NCBI GenBank assembly: GCA_015069695.1
Contig: JADCRZ010000011.1
Coordinates: 89,410 to 153,409, forward strand
Length of the DNA stretch: 64,000 nt
Source of the DNA: Williamsia sp.
GTDB taxonomy: Bacteria > Bacteroidota > Bacteroidia > Chitinophagales > Chitinophagaceae
Direction: 5' to 3'
Below are positions 19,119 to 28,303 of the stretch, piece by piece. The first letter of the stretch is position 1, and each line of letters opens with the position of its first letter. The notes under the pieces are model-generated. The model was not told where the DNA came from, searched no databases, and saw nothing but the letters and a program-made list of their open reading frames with translations. The translations under genes and the position numbers were made by a program.

Positions 19119-20362
19119 GAATGATAAGCGCTTGGGTCGTTCCAGACTTCTTCTGTAGCAGTGGCCAGCCGGTCGATGTCTTCCCGGGTATGGGTTGCCA
19201 TGATGCTGATCCGGAACCGTTCCCCTCCCGGCGGTACGGCCGGGTATTCGATGGGGTTGACAAATATGCCTTTCTGGTGAAATAAAAAGGCTGCCTTTTC
19301 CAGGCTCATTTGTTCCGGTAATTTCAGCGCGATGATAGCGGCCTGCGGGGGTACGCAAAAACCAAAGGGTGCCAGCTTTTGAATGGCATAGGCTGCATTC
19401 TGCTGCAATTGCTTGCGCAGCCACGGTTCTGCATGGATCACTTCCAATCCGGCAAGTACAGTGGCAACAACCGGTGGCGGCAGGGAAGCAGAAAACACAT
19501 ACGATCTGGCATGATAGCGCAGGTATTCTACCAGTCCGGCAGAAGCGGCAACAAATCCGCCACAGGTGGCAAATGCTTTGCTGAATGTTCCCATGGTGAT
19601 GTCAGCTTCGTGTGCGCATTGCAGGTAGGAAGCCGTGCCGCTTCCTTCTTCACCCAGCACCCCCGTACCATGCGCATCGTCTACCACCAGCATGGCGCCA
19701 TCCTGTTTGCACAACCGGGCAATTTGATCCAGCGGAGCCAGGTCTCCATCCATGGAAAACACGCCTTCCGTGCAAACAAAGACCGTTCCCTGCTTTGGTT
19801 TGGCTTCTTCCAGCAAAGCCGTCAATTGTGTTATGTTGTTGTGGAGGTAAGGGATCCCTTTGGCTCCCGTGAGCTGCAAGCCGTCATAAAGGGAAGCATG
19901 ACTTTTCTCATCATACAAGATCAAATCATTTGATCTGCACAGGGCACCTGCGATGCCTAAATTGGCAGCAAAACCCGATGAAAAGACCAGGGCTGCTTCT
20001 TGTGATTTAAACGCTGCCAGCCTTTCCTCCAGTTCTGCAATCAGCCGGTTGTATCCATTGAGCAGCGGAGGCCCACCCATGCCGCAGCCATAGCGGTCAA
20101 TCGTTTCTTTCACGCGTTGAACCACGTGCGGATGGGTTGCCAGGCCAAGATAATTGTTGGAAGCAAACATGAGCATGTTGCGCAAAGCGCCTGTAAACGG
20201 GTCTTGTACAGTTACCTCCCTGTCTGCTGCCGACAACAGGGTTCGTTTATACGTCAGCGTTCTTTCATTCAGCATACACCGGAAAGCTTGCATGCGGGCC
20301 GGCAAGGATTGTTGTACTGCCTGTTTGCCAAGCTCCCTGAGTTTGTTTTGCTTGCTTGTCAT
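19115..20362 (-). CDS. Alpha-oxoamine synthase (serine palmitoyltransferase/BioF-like)
   Basis: The start is set at the ATG beginning MTSKQNKLRELGKQ (415 residues), 10 nt after the upstream gene stops; the 40-residue extension in the track is a shadow. It is a fold-type I PLP enzyme with GCGMGGPPLLNGY near the substrate loop, FSSGFAANLGIAGAL, VVDDAHGTGVLG (PLP ring Asp/His) and TFSKAFATCGGFV, where Lys262 is the Schiff-base lysine. The C-terminal GERFRISIMATHTREDID also fits. The family condenses an acyl-CoA or acyl-ACP with an amino acid (serine, glycine, alanine or cysteate) with loss of CO2. Setting next to lipid enzymes, and not biotin or threonine genes, favours a sphingoid-type long-chain base. 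The amino acid substrate cannot be read from sequence. Confidence 0.88.
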   Translation of the reverse strand: MTSKQNKLRELGKQAVQQSLPARMQAFRCMLNERTLTYKRTLLSAADREVTVQDPFTGALRNMLMFASNNYLGLATHPHVVQRVKETIDRYGCGMGGPPLLNGYNRLIAELEERLAAFKSQEAALVFSSGFAANLGIAGALCRSNDLILYDEKSHASLYDGLQLTGAKGIPYLHNNITQLTALLEEAKPKQGTVFVCTEGVFSMDGDLAPLDQIARLCKQDGAMLVVDDAHGTGVLGEEGSGTASYLQCAHEADITMGTFSKAFATCGGFVAASAGLVEYLRYHARSYVFSASLPPPVVATVLAGLEVIHAEPWLRKQLQQNAAYAIQKLAPFGFCVPPQAAIIALKLPEQMSLEKAAFLFHQKGIFVNPIEYPAVPPGGERFRISIMATHTREDIDRLATATEEVWNDPSAYHS

Positions 20363-20372
20363 ATTTCCCGGT

Positions 20373-21416
20373 TTAAGGGTGCGACCATTGTTCCTGTTGC
20401 TGCAGGAGCAGACTGAAATAAGCCCGCACGTTTCCGCCGGCTTCCGCAAATAAGTTGGGAACCAGGGCCGGAGCGCAGGCAACGGAGAGAGAGCCGGATA
20501 AGAAGCAAAGCTTTCTTTCCATTGTTGCCCTGCCCAGCAAAACCGGTTGCCAGTCTTCCCGCCGGCTTGCCGCCAAAAACTCCGGCTGCTTTAATGCAGG
20601 AATGCTAAACAGGAGCTCATACTCCCCGTGCGGACCAGCCATAAACATCCACGCGGGTAGTCCGCTCAACTGCTGTACAGGCAGGATGGCAGGATGCAGT
20701 ACATCGTCGAGGGGTACCGTGAGCTCGAAACCTGTTTCATTCAGCTCCGAAAGGACCGAGAGCGCCGGGAACAATCCGTCACTGGTATCCATACACGCTG
20801 TTGCATGCTGCCTGATAAACCTGCTCTCCTGCAGGCGGGCAAAGGGTTTGTAAGCAATGGCAGCTGAGGGATTGAACAACCTGCCGTAAGCATAGGCATT
20901 GCCTGCTCCCAGTCGCGCGGTCGCATAGAGATAATCACCTGGTTTTATCCCGGTGCGCAGCAAGGGTTTGCCTGATTCCAGCTGGGCGATTGCCGTTGCG
21001 CTGGTTGAGCAGGCAACACCCAAATTGGTGTCTCCACCCAGCACATAGATCCCGTAAGCACTGCAGGCTCCATGGATGCCTGCCTTAAATCCTTCCAGCC
21101 AGTCGGGGCCTTGTTGAACAGGCAGCACGAGCGAAAGGAGCAAGCCCATCGGTGCTGCGCCAACTGCTGCCAGATCGCTGAGAGGGGCTGTCACCGTCAT
21201 CCAGCCGATCAGGTGGGGATCGCTGTATAAACCTTCCCTGATCTCTTCATGGATGCCGTCTGTTTTAAACACCATGTATTTCTCCGGCTCGCCCGGGAGC
21301 CGGATGATTTCTGCATCTGCCTGCAGCAAACCGTTTACCTGCGCCGGATGCCGGGGAAAACTGCCGGCTACTGACATGGTAAACGCCATCTCCTTATTAA
21401 AAATAGATTCCTGCAC
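20373..21416 (-). CDS. ThiL/AIR-synthase-superfamily protein
   Basis: A 347-residue protein with the PurM/ThiL-like ATP-binding fold: an N-terminal FKTDGIHEEI segment, DPHLIGWMTVTAPLSDLAAVGAAPMGLLL, GGDTNLG, and CMDTSDGLFPALSVL in the C-terminal lobe. Thiamine-monophosphate kinase is the nearest well known member. It is the first gene of the six-gene operon and no thiamine gene is nearby, so it may instead phosphorylate or activate a small molecule used for lipid synthesis, or simply be misplaced ThiL. The N-terminal acidic metal-binding motif of classic ThiL (GDDAA) is replaced here by DADAEII-type text, which is a reason to doubt the thiamine role. Confidence 0.75.
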   Translation of the reverse strand: MQESIFNKEMAFTMSVAGSFPRHPAQVNGLLQADAEIIRLPGEPEKYMVFKTDGIHEEIREGLYSDPHLIGWMTVTAPLSDLAAVGAAPMGLLLSLVLPVQQGPDWLEGFKAGIHGACSAYGIYVLGGDTNLGVACSTSATAIAQLESGKPLLRTGIKPGDYLYATARLGAGNAYAYGRLFNPSAAIAYKPFARLQESRFIRQHATACMDTSDGLFPALSVLSELNETGFELTVPLDDVLHPAILPVQQLSGLPAWMFMAGPHGEYELLFSIPALKQPEFLAASRREDWQPVLLGRATMERKLCFLSGSLSVACAPALVPNLFAEAGGNVRAYFSLLLQQQEQWSHP

Positions 21417-21702
21417 GGGGTAAAGTATAGATTGCCAAAGGAAGCTGTTTTTCAGCGCTAATAAAAGGGTGATTTTACCTGATAATGGATGGATGAGCCG
21501 TGTAAGTTCTCTAAGCTATCGTTTTAAACCGGAACAGAAAAATTGCATTTGGCCTGCGCAGGGTGCGGCTTGGCAATTTCCTGTTTCCATTTGATAACCC
21601 TATCCGGTGAAAGCAAACTGCCAATCCAACCGGGGCAACTGCCAAACAGCCAAGCAGAAAGTTGTATATTAAGGTATATTTAGTCACACCAGCAACCAAC
21701 AT

Positions 21703-24700
21703 GTGAAACCAGGCTGCATCCTTATATTGATGTTTAGTGTGTTTTCCCTGCGGGCACAGGTAGATTCCATTCCTGTATTTAAACAGGTGATCCTGCCTGG
21801 TTCCCCTTCTATCACCTCTGAATATTTCTTTTTCTCGGAAGATGGACTGATGTGGTTTTCCACCGCGCAAGGCTTAAACTCCTTTGATGGTTCTGACCTG
21901 GTATGCCATTCATCCCTGCAGCAAGCAAATTTATTTTCACTCAACTACATCAATGCCATGGTAGAAGACGACCGGCATAATTTCTACATAGGCACACCTG
22001 CCGGATTGTATTATTATAACCGGTCTGCAGGGTCATACACCGACATCGCCATTTCTCCACGCAAGGGCGGTCCTTTGTTTCATCCCGGCATCGCAGCCTT
22101 GCACCTTGATCACAAAGGCGTTTTGTTTGCCGGATCTGCCAACAGCGGATTGCTGGTATACGACCCTGCTGCCACCCGTTTGGCGCATTACAATCTCGAC
22201 AACTCAACACGGATTGATTGGCAGGACCGCTCGCTGAATACCGTTGTTAGCTTTGCCCCTCATGCAACCGATGAAAGCAAGCTTTGGATCGGTAGCTTTC
22301 ATGGTATTTACTTGTTCGATAAAGTCAAAAAGACATTTCTGCAAAACTTCCGGATCGTAACAGATGTCTATCATCAATATGCTCCTTTTTCAACCGGCCA
22401 TGTTAGCGTGGACGTGCAGCGCATGGATGTAGTCAATGATAGCATCATTTGGTTCAACTCCTGGGCCGGTGGCTTTGCCTGCTATAATACCAGGACCGGT
22501 GAGGTAACAATCCCTTTTGGAAGGTCAGGCCTCTTTCACGCAAAACATGTTTACTACGGATACATCATTCCGGAATTTGTGAAATGGTCACCGGGAAAAT
22601 ACCTGCTGGGTGTTTACAATGGACAAACAGCTATCTATGATACGCGGAGTGGCAACGCCCGGTATTTCAAGGTCGCTGACAACAAATACACGGAAGAGCA
22701 AACAAAATTTGTTACGCAGGACAGGCGGGGAAATACCTGGTTGCTGCAAAGGGGACGCTTGTATGTATCATTGCCGCCCGGTTTGCGGCTGCGCACAGTG
22801 GAAGTGCCCAATCAAACGGCGGTCAGTTTTTCAAGACCGGATATGCGGGGGATCTGGTTTGATACTGCAACCGGTTTTTTCTACGGCGCTTTCATGAGTT
22901 CAACGGGGGTGCACGTATTTGATACCAGTTTCAGGCTGCAAACAATAATACCCACCCCCTTGATCAACAGTTTTTTTTCTTATGCTTCCAGTCTGGACAA
23001 GGAAATTATCAAAGACGGCAGCGGCCGGTTCTGGACAACCGGCTGGAAAACCCATGTGCTGCTGCCCGGTAAAAAAAGGTTTGAGCCCGTTGAAAAAGTC
23101 TTTCCTTCCCTTTCCCGGATGGGCACAGAAAATCTATTCGATGGCCTCCTGGTTTCCCGCAAGGGCGATATACTGATCAGGAGAACCGATGGCCTTCTCT
23201 ACCAGATCAACCACCACTCTCTGAAAGTTGATAGCTTGTATTGTAAGCCCCTGAGCAACTCGGGCGCGGAGATACGCATGACCAAAAACTGGTATGATGG
23301 AGACAGAAACATGGTTTACCTCACTGCCAAGAATTGCCTGGAACAGGTTTCGCTCGATGATGGAAAGCACAGGCGGGTGCCGAACCTCTCTTTACTGGGC
23401 AACTCCCCGCTGCCTCACTATGGTGCTTGCCTGTGCACGCTGGATGCAGCAGGAAGGATCTGGTGCATGGTGCGGGAATCAGGTGTCCGCATCATTGACC
23501 CCCATTCGCTCCGCTGTATAGATTCCATCGAGTTCGGCAGCAGGGGATTGATCAGGGGCGGCTATACAGCGATTGTGGGCGGGCTGCGCAATTACATGCT
23601 GTTCCGTGCACAGAACGGGGTGGTGGTATACGATACCAGAAAGCAACAATCATTTTTCTTTGACCACTCCAATGGTTTGGCTTCTCCCGACCTCAAATCC
23701 CTTTTGTACAGTCATGGCTATATGCTGGTCGGTGAGAACAGTTCCTTTGAGTATTTCAACCTCACTGATCTTGATAATTATTCCACAGAGATCATTCCTT
23801 ATGTAAATACGATCATGGCAGATACCTTGCCTGTTTTTGTCCGCGCAGACCTCCGGCAGCATGCACCCCTCCGTTTGCCGCATGACCAGAATACCTTGAT
23901 GATCAGTTTTTCTGCCACAGAATTTTTCTTTCCGGAGCGTCTTGAATATGCGTACCGGCTGAAGGGTATTGATAACAAATGGCATTGCGTGAATTCATCA
24001 AACCGGAAAATTTCTTATTCACAGCTAAAGCCGGGCACCTATGTATTTTGCCTGATGGCACAGCGGGAGGGAGGCAACTGGCAGGGCAAGGCGGTGGAGT
24101 ATACGATCAGCATCGTACCGGCATTCTGGCAAACACTTTTATTTAAGTTGCTGGTAGGTTTGGCTGTGGCAACCGGCGCTTACCTGCTTTACCGCAGGCG
24201 CATTACCTTTATCAGGCAACAACACGTGCGGCAAGCCGCCCAGGAAAAAGCCCTGCTCGAATTGGAAGCCCGCGCCCTCCGCTCCCAGATGAATCCGCAT
24301 TTTATTTTTAACAGCCTGAACTCCATCAAATCCCTGATCAACAAAAATCAGAATGAACCCGCCGCTGTTTATCTCACCACTTTTTCAAAGCTGATCCGGA
24401 CCCTTTTTCAGCATTCAGACAAGCGCGAGATCAGTCTCTACGAAGAACTGGAAACCTGCCGCCTGTACACACAACTGGAGAAAATGCGCTTTGGGGAGAA
24501 AGTTGATTTTGTTTTTGATATCGAAGAAGGGATTGACCTGAAAGACATCAAAGTGCCTGCCCTGGTGCTGCAGCCTTTTATTGAAAACGCCATCTGGCAT
24601 GGACTGATACCCAGGGAGGAAGGTGGCAAGCTGGCTGTAACGGTGAGCCAGCACGATGGAACGGTGGAGTGCACGATTGATGACAACGGGGTAGGGAGGG

Positions 24701-24894
24701 ATGTGTCTGCAAAATACAAAACCGGACTGGCTGTTTATGAATCAAAAGGCATTTCGCTCACCCAATCGCGCCTTCGCCTGGACAAGCTCATGAACAACCG
24801 GGAAGATACGCTCCTGATCATCGATAAGAAGGATGAAAAGGACTGTGCGGCAGGTACTACCGTGATCATCCGTTTTACTCAACACAACAGCTGA
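21703..24894 (+). CDS. Propeller-sensor LytS-type histidine kinase (Reg_prop, Y_Y_Y)
   Basis: A 1063-residue membrane sensor starting at GTG, with signal peptide MKPGCILILMFSVFSLRAQ. Residues about 20-700 form a periplasmic two-component-regulator propeller (SEDGLMWFSTAQGLNSFDG is a typical Reg_prop blade). A Y_Y_Y domain follows at about 722-809, then a single transmembrane helix (about 815-832). The cytoplasmic part is a His_kinase (LytS/YehU type) domain with NPHFIFNSLNSIKSL, His866 being the likely phosphorylation site, and an HATPase region containing LQPFIENAIWHGL and DDNGVGRD. The next gene, 3 nt downstream, is the LytTR regulator. In Bacteroidota such propeller sensors often detect oligosaccharides; the nearby GH88/105 and CE15-like genes fit, but the signal is unknown. 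Confidence 0.92.
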   Translation: MKPGCILILMFSVFSLRAQVDSIPVFKQVILPGSPSITSEYFFFSEDGLMWFSTAQGLNSFDGSDLVCHSSLQQANLFSLNYINAMVEDDRHNFYIGTPAGLYYYNRSAGSYTDIAISPRKGGPLFHPGIAALHLDHKGVLFAGSANSGLLVYDPAATRLAHYNLDNSTRIDWQDRSLNTVVSFAPHATDESKLWIGSFHGIYLFDKVKKTFLQNFRIVTDVYHQYAPFSTGHVSVDVQRMDVVNDSIIWFNSWAGGFACYNTRTGEVTIPFGRSGLFHAKHVYYGYIIPEFVKWSPGKYLLGVYNGQTAIYDTRSGNARYFKVADNKYTEEQTKFVTQDRRGNTWLLQRGRLYVSLPPGLRLRTVEVPNQTAVSFSRPDMRGIWFDTATGFFYGAFMSSTGVHVFDTSFRLQTIIPTPLINSFFSYASSLDKEIIKDGSGRFWTTGWKTHVLLPGKKRFEPVEKVFPSLSRMGTENLFDGLLVSRKGDILIRRTDGLLYQINHHSLKVDSLYCKPLSNSGAEIRMTKNWYDGDRNMVYLTAKNCLEQVSLDDGKHRRVPNLSLLGNSPLPHYGACLCTLDAAGRIWCMVRESGVRIIDPHSLRCIDSIEFGSRGLIRGGYTAIVGGLRNYMLFRAQNGVVVYDTRKQQSFFFDHSNGLASPDLKSLLYSHGYMLVGENSSFEYFNLTDLDNYSTEIIPYVNTIMADTLPVFVRADLRQHAPLRLPHDQNTLMISFSATEFFFPERLEYAYRLKGIDNKWHCVNSSNRKISYSQLKPGTYVFCLMAQREGGNWQGKAVEYTISIVPAFWQTLLFKLLVGLAVATGAYLLYRRRITFIRQQHVRQAAQEKALLELEARALRSQMNPHFIFNSLNSIKSLINKNQNEPAAVYLTTFSKLIRTLFQHSDKREISLYEELETCRLYTQLEKMRFGEKVDFVFDIEEGIDLKDIKVPALVLQPFIENAIWHGLIPREEGGKLAVTVSQHDGTVECTIDDNGVGRDVSAKYKTGLAVYESKGISLTQSRLRLDKLMNNREDTLLIIDKKDEKDCAAGTTVIIRFTQHNS

Positions 24895-24897
24895 TTT

Positions 24898-25644
24898 ATG
24901 ATACGGGCAATCGTGATCGATGATGAACAAAGCTGCGTGGACAGCCTTTGTTTTGACCTGGAGAAATGCTGCCCGGACGTGCAGGTGCTTGAATGTTGCA
25001 CCTCACCCAAACAAGGCATCCTTGCCATTCGCAAACGCAAGCCTGACCTGGTTTTTCTGGATGTGCAGATGCCATGGATGAACGGCTTTGAGATGCTGGA
25101 GCTGATAGACGAGAAAAATTTCTCCGTCATTTTTACCACCGCATTCGATCAGTTTGCCGTCAGGGCTTTCCGGATCAGCGCGGTTGATTATTTGCTGAAA
25201 CCCATCGATGTTACCGAGCTGAAAGAAGCGGTGCAAAAAGTGGCAGAAAAGATCAACCCGCAAACAGGGCCTGCCCATATCGAGAATCTATTGCAGAATA
25301 TTCAGAAACCGGAAGCCAGCCGGCGCATTGCGTTTCGCGGAAGAGAGTCATATGAATTCATAGAGCCGCACAATATCTTGTACGCCCATGCCGAAGGCGC
25401 TTACTCCCACATCATCCTCACCAGCGGAAAAAAACTGGTGATCTCAAAAACGCTGAGCGACATCGAGGAAATGCTGCCGCCCAGCCATTTCCAGCGCATC
25501 CATCATTCTTCCCTGGTCAATATCAACCATGTCACCCATTTTTTTAAAACAGATGGCGGTTATGTTGTGCTCGACGGCGGTGAAAAGCTGGCCGTCAGCA
25601 ATTCAAAAAAGGAAGCCCTGATGGAAAAGCTGGGATTAAAATAA
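24898..25644 (+). CDS. LytTR-family response regulator
   Basis: A 248-residue regulator. The receiver domain (1-120) has the acidic pair DDE at 8-10, phospho-acceptor Asp55 in LVFLDVQMPWMNGFEM, and the conserved Lys in YLLKPID. The LytTR DNA-binding domain (about 140-246) contains AHAEGAYSHIIL, SKTLSDIEEMLP and FQRIHHSSLVNINHV. It is cotranscribed with the propeller histidine kinase, which is its obvious partner, and would control promoters by binding direct repeats. No target can be identified with certainty. It ends only 5 nt from the stop of the convergent glycosidase gene. Confidence 0.93.
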   Translation: MIRAIVIDDEQSCVDSLCFDLEKCCPDVQVLECCTSPKQGILAIRKRKPDLVFLDVQMPWMNGFEMLELIDEKNFSVIFTTAFDQFAVRAFRISAVDYLLKPIDVTELKEAVQKVAEKINPQTGPAHIENLLQNIQKPEASRRIAFRGRESYEFIEPHNILYAHAEGAYSHIILTSGKKLVISKTLSDIEEMLPPSHFQRIHHSSLVNINHVTHFFKTDGGYVVLDGGEKLAVSNSKKEALMEKLGLK

Positions 25645-25649
25645 GAATC

Positions 25650-26786
25650 TTAAGGTTTCAGCTTGATCACTTCCGACCCGGCCAGTAAAAAAGCACCGGC
25701 ACCATATACTTCCCAGCTTTCTTCGCTAAAGTTTTTCTGCGGATCAGCCCCGATCGGTTGAACCCAGCCTACCCGTCCTTCGGATGATACCAGGGTATTC
25801 AGGCTTGTCCAGGCTTTGCGCACTACGGGCCCGTATTTTGCCTTGTTCAGGATGCCCTGGTTGATGCCCCAGGCCAGAGCATAGCAATAAAATCCGGAGC
25901 CACTTCCTTCGCCGCCGGGATAAGATTCAGGATCAAGCAGGCTGGCGCGCCAGAGACCATCGGCTTGTTGCAGCGAAGCGATCTTCTCGGCCATTTCTTT
26001 GTAGATCGTAAGGTAGAAATTCCTGTTGCGGTAATTGGCCGGCAGCTCCTGGAGCAGCTTTACCAGTCCGCCCATTACCCAGCCATTGCCCCTCGACCAG
26101 AACACCAGCTTTCCGTTTTTTTCGCGCTTGCCTTCTCCCTGCTGGTTGATCAGGTAACTGGCATCGCGGGCAAAAAGATGATATTCTTTGTTGTACAACA
26201 GATTGTAAGTTTGTTTGAAAAGGGTATCGTTCAGGGTATAATAAGAAGGGTCTTTTAAGGTTGTGCCCAATTTGGCAAGCACAGGGGGGGCCATAAACAA
26301 GGCATCGCACCACCACCAGGTAATGCCGTGCTGCTGCACTTCACGGCCCGGAACCTGGCTCATTTTCTTAACCGTATCGATGGTGCCCTGGATTTTTTGC
26401 TGATCCTTTTTGATGCGGTACAGATCGATATAGGTTTGGCAAATGGCAATATCATCGGCGTGGTCGTAGCGGCGGCCGGGTTGCCAGCCGGTGCGCTCAC
26501 CCAGGGCGTTGAGAGAGTCAAGAATAGCCTGCGACCTGGTGGTATTGTAAGCAGCCACTACACCGGCGTAAAAAGCGCCGTTGGTCCAGTCGGTGGGTGG
26601 GTGTTTGGGATTTTTCAGCTGCCAGTCGGTTACGGCGAGCATGGTTTTTTTTATGTAATCGCTTTTAAACACATCTCCGGCTTTCTGCTGTGAGCGGGCA
26701 GGAAGCGCGAGGAGAGAAAACAAAAGCAAGGAACAAAAAGAAGAAAGGGGCAACCGGGAGAAAGGGTGATTAGGCCATTGTTTCAT
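25650..26786 (-). CDS. Glycoside hydrolase family 88/105 (unsaturated glycuronyl hydrolase-like)
   Basis: I start this at MKQWPNHPF (378 residues), because the longer track start overlaps serS and precedes the signal peptide (FCSLLLFSLLALPARSQ). The mature protein is an (alpha/alpha)6-barrel of the GH88/GH105 type: VTDWQLKNPKHPPTDWTNGAFYAGV, YDHADDIAICQTYIDLYR with the candidate catalytic Asp, WWWCDALFMAPPVLAKL, FWSRGNGWVMGGLVKLL and GSGSGFYCYALAWGINQGIL. Family members remove the unsaturated uronic acid left by polysaccharide lyases, for example from rhamnogalacturonan. It is periplasmic or secreted. It lies downstream of serS on the same strand, with a 49-nt gap. Confidence 0.9.
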   Translation of the reverse strand: MKQWPNHPFSRLPLSSFCSLLLFSLLALPARSQQKAGDVFKSDYIKKTMLAVTDWQLKNPKHPPTDWTNGAFYAGVVAAYNTTRSQAILDSLNALGERTGWQPGRRYDHADDIAICQTYIDLYRIKKDQQKIQGTIDTVKKMSQVPGREVQQHGITWWWCDALFMAPPVLAKLGTTLKDPSYYTLNDTLFKQTYNLLYNKEYHLFARDASYLINQQGEGKREKNGKLVFWSRGNGWVMGGLVKLLQELPANYRNRNFYLTIYKEMAEKIASLQQADGLWRASLLDPESYPGGEGSGSGFYCYALAWGINQGILNKAKYGPVVRKAWTSLNTLVSSEGRVGWVQPIGADPQKNFSEESWEVYGAGAFLLAGSEVIKLKP

Positions 26787-26835
26787 ATGCGTAAGAATTG
26801 TTGATGTTGTTGAGCGTGATGAAGGCTTGTATTGT

Positions 26836-28131
26836 TTATCCCTTATTTCGGGGAGCAATATAATCCATTGGCATGTAGGGAACCAGGGCGTCCGGGATTT
26901 TTATGCCCCCTTCCGCTGTCTGGTAATTTTCCATGATGGCTACTGTTGTTCTGCTGAGCGCAACGGCTGTTCCGTTGAGGGTATGCAAAAATTCGTTTTT
27001 GCCGGTATCGCCGTTTTTATAACGGATGTTCAGGCGGCGGGCCTGGTAGGTGGTGCAGTTGCTGGCAGACGTGATCTCACCATACTCGCCTTCTTCTCCC
27101 TTGCCGGGCATCCAGGCTTCTATGTCGTATTTTTTATAGGCCGGTGCTCCCAGGTCTGCAGAGCAGTTCAGCACGATATGATACGGAATGCCGAGGGCCT
27201 GGTAGATAGATTCTTCCAGCTCCCTGATCTGCTCCAGGATGCCATCGCTTTGTTCGGGCGTGCAGAAGGCAAACAGCTCGATCTTTTCAAACTGGTGTAC
27301 CCGGTACAATCCTTTGCTGGCGCGCCCTGCAGTGCCGGCTTCGCGGCGGAAACAATGGCTTTCGGCAACATAGAGCAGGGGCAGTCTTTGCGGGTCAAAC
27401 GTTTCGCTGGCATGCATACCGCCCACGGCTATTTCTGCGGTGGCAATCAGGCTCAGGTCTTCGCCATTCAGCTCATAGGTATTGCTTTCTGCACCCCGGG
27501 GAGCAAAGCCGATGCCCTGCAATACACCGTTTCTGGCCAGGTCAGGCGTTTGCAAGGGGATAAATCCATGCTCGATCGCTTTCTTAAAAGCAAATGATTT
27601 GATGGCATGCTGCAGCAACACCCCCTCCCTTTTCAGAAAATAAAACTTGGGACCCGTTACCTTGGCCCCAGCCTCAAAATCGATCAGGTCGAGCTCGCGG
27701 CCCAGTTCCACATGATCCATGGGTTTAAAATCAAATTGCCCGGGTTCCAGGTGGGTCTTAAAAATTTTGTTGTCGGCATCACTGTTGCCCACGGGTACAT
27801 CGGGCGACATCCAGTTGGGCAGCTTCAGTGAAGCATCGTTGAAGTTGCTGAGGATGGAATTATAATAGGTGGTCAGTTCCGCGATCTGTTGTTTTAATTC
27901 GCGGCCTGCAGTAACGTAGGAGGGTTTCTCTGCTACAGGAACCGATTTGATCAGCTCTGCATTTTTGTTTGCCTGCGCCCGCAGGGCTTCTAATTCCTGC
28001 TCGGCTTTGAGCTTGGCTGTGTACAGCTCTACTACCTGGTCAACATCGGCATCTACCTGGCGGGCCTTGATGTTGTTTTTCATGGCCTCTACCAGTTCAG
28101 GTTTGCCGATCAGTTCTTTTACGTTTATCAT
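26836..28131 (-). CDS. serS: Seryl-tRNA synthetase
   Basis: A 431-residue class II aminoacyl-tRNA synthetase of normal length. The N-terminal antiparallel coiled-coil arm spans about 30-110 (DADVDQVVELYTAKLKAEQELEALRAQANK). The catalytic core contains motif 2 (CFRREAGTAGRASKGLYRVHQFEKIE) and motif 3 (LNGTAVALSRTTVAIMENYQ), plus the SerRS-typical TSASNCTTYQARRLNIRY serine-binding region. It charges tRNA-Ser, and also tRNA-Sec where present. A large plus-strand ORF (26827-27597) is antisense shadow. Confidence 0.97.
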   Translation of the reverse strand: MINVKELIGKPELVEAMKNNIKARQVDADVDQVVELYTAKLKAEQELEALRAQANKNAELIKSVPVAEKPSYVTAGRELKQQIAELTTYYNSILSNFNDASLKLPNWMSPDVPVGNSDADNKIFKTHLEPGQFDFKPMDHVELGRELDLIDFEAGAKVTGPKFYFLKREGVLLQHAIKSFAFKKAIEHGFIPLQTPDLARNGVLQGIGFAPRGAESNTYELNGEDLSLIATAEIAVGGMHASETFDPQRLPLLYVAESHCFRREAGTAGRASKGLYRVHQFEKIELFAFCTPEQSDGILEQIRELEESIYQALGIPYHIVLNCSADLGAPAYKKYDIEAWMPGKGEEGEYGEITSASNCTTYQARRLNIRYKNGDTGKNEFLHTLNGTAVALSRTTVAIMENYQTAEGGIKIPDALVPYMPMDYIAPRNKG

Positions 28132-28166
28132 CCGGTTTGTTCTTGATAAATTAATTGCTTGTAAAA

Positions 28167-28211
28167 TGCAGGTTCAACCTGCACCTACAGGGTGGAAAAC
28201 GGGCAAAAATA
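28167..28211 (-). promoter_or_regulatory. Possible serS leader: -7 element and palindrome
   Basis: On the minus strand TATTTTTG (28204-28211) matches TAnnTTTG, about 73 nt upstream of serS, but I see no TTG at the expected -33 position. Just downstream lies a perfect palindrome TGCAGGTT-C-AACCTGCA (28167-28183), which would form a hairpin in the leader or serve as an operator. Confidence 0.35.
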
Positions 28212-28303
28212 GAAAAATTACACCATGATGCGCCCACGGGTTCTACATCGTACTTAACTGGTAAAAACAGGCTGCTTGTTGTAAGTGCAGTTCCTGTATA
28301 TTT

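Noticed and set aside
19119-19424. 102-residue N-terminal extension of the BtaA-like protein
   Set aside because: It overlaps the C-terminal coding part of the oxoamine synthase; the ATGA overlap at 19115-19118 gives the proper start.
26827-27597. 256-residue plus-strand ORF
   Set aside because: Antisense to serS, whose motifs are beyond doubt.
28167-28183. Palindrome as terminator of serS or of the esterase
   Set aside because: It lies between divergent 5' ends and no T run follows.
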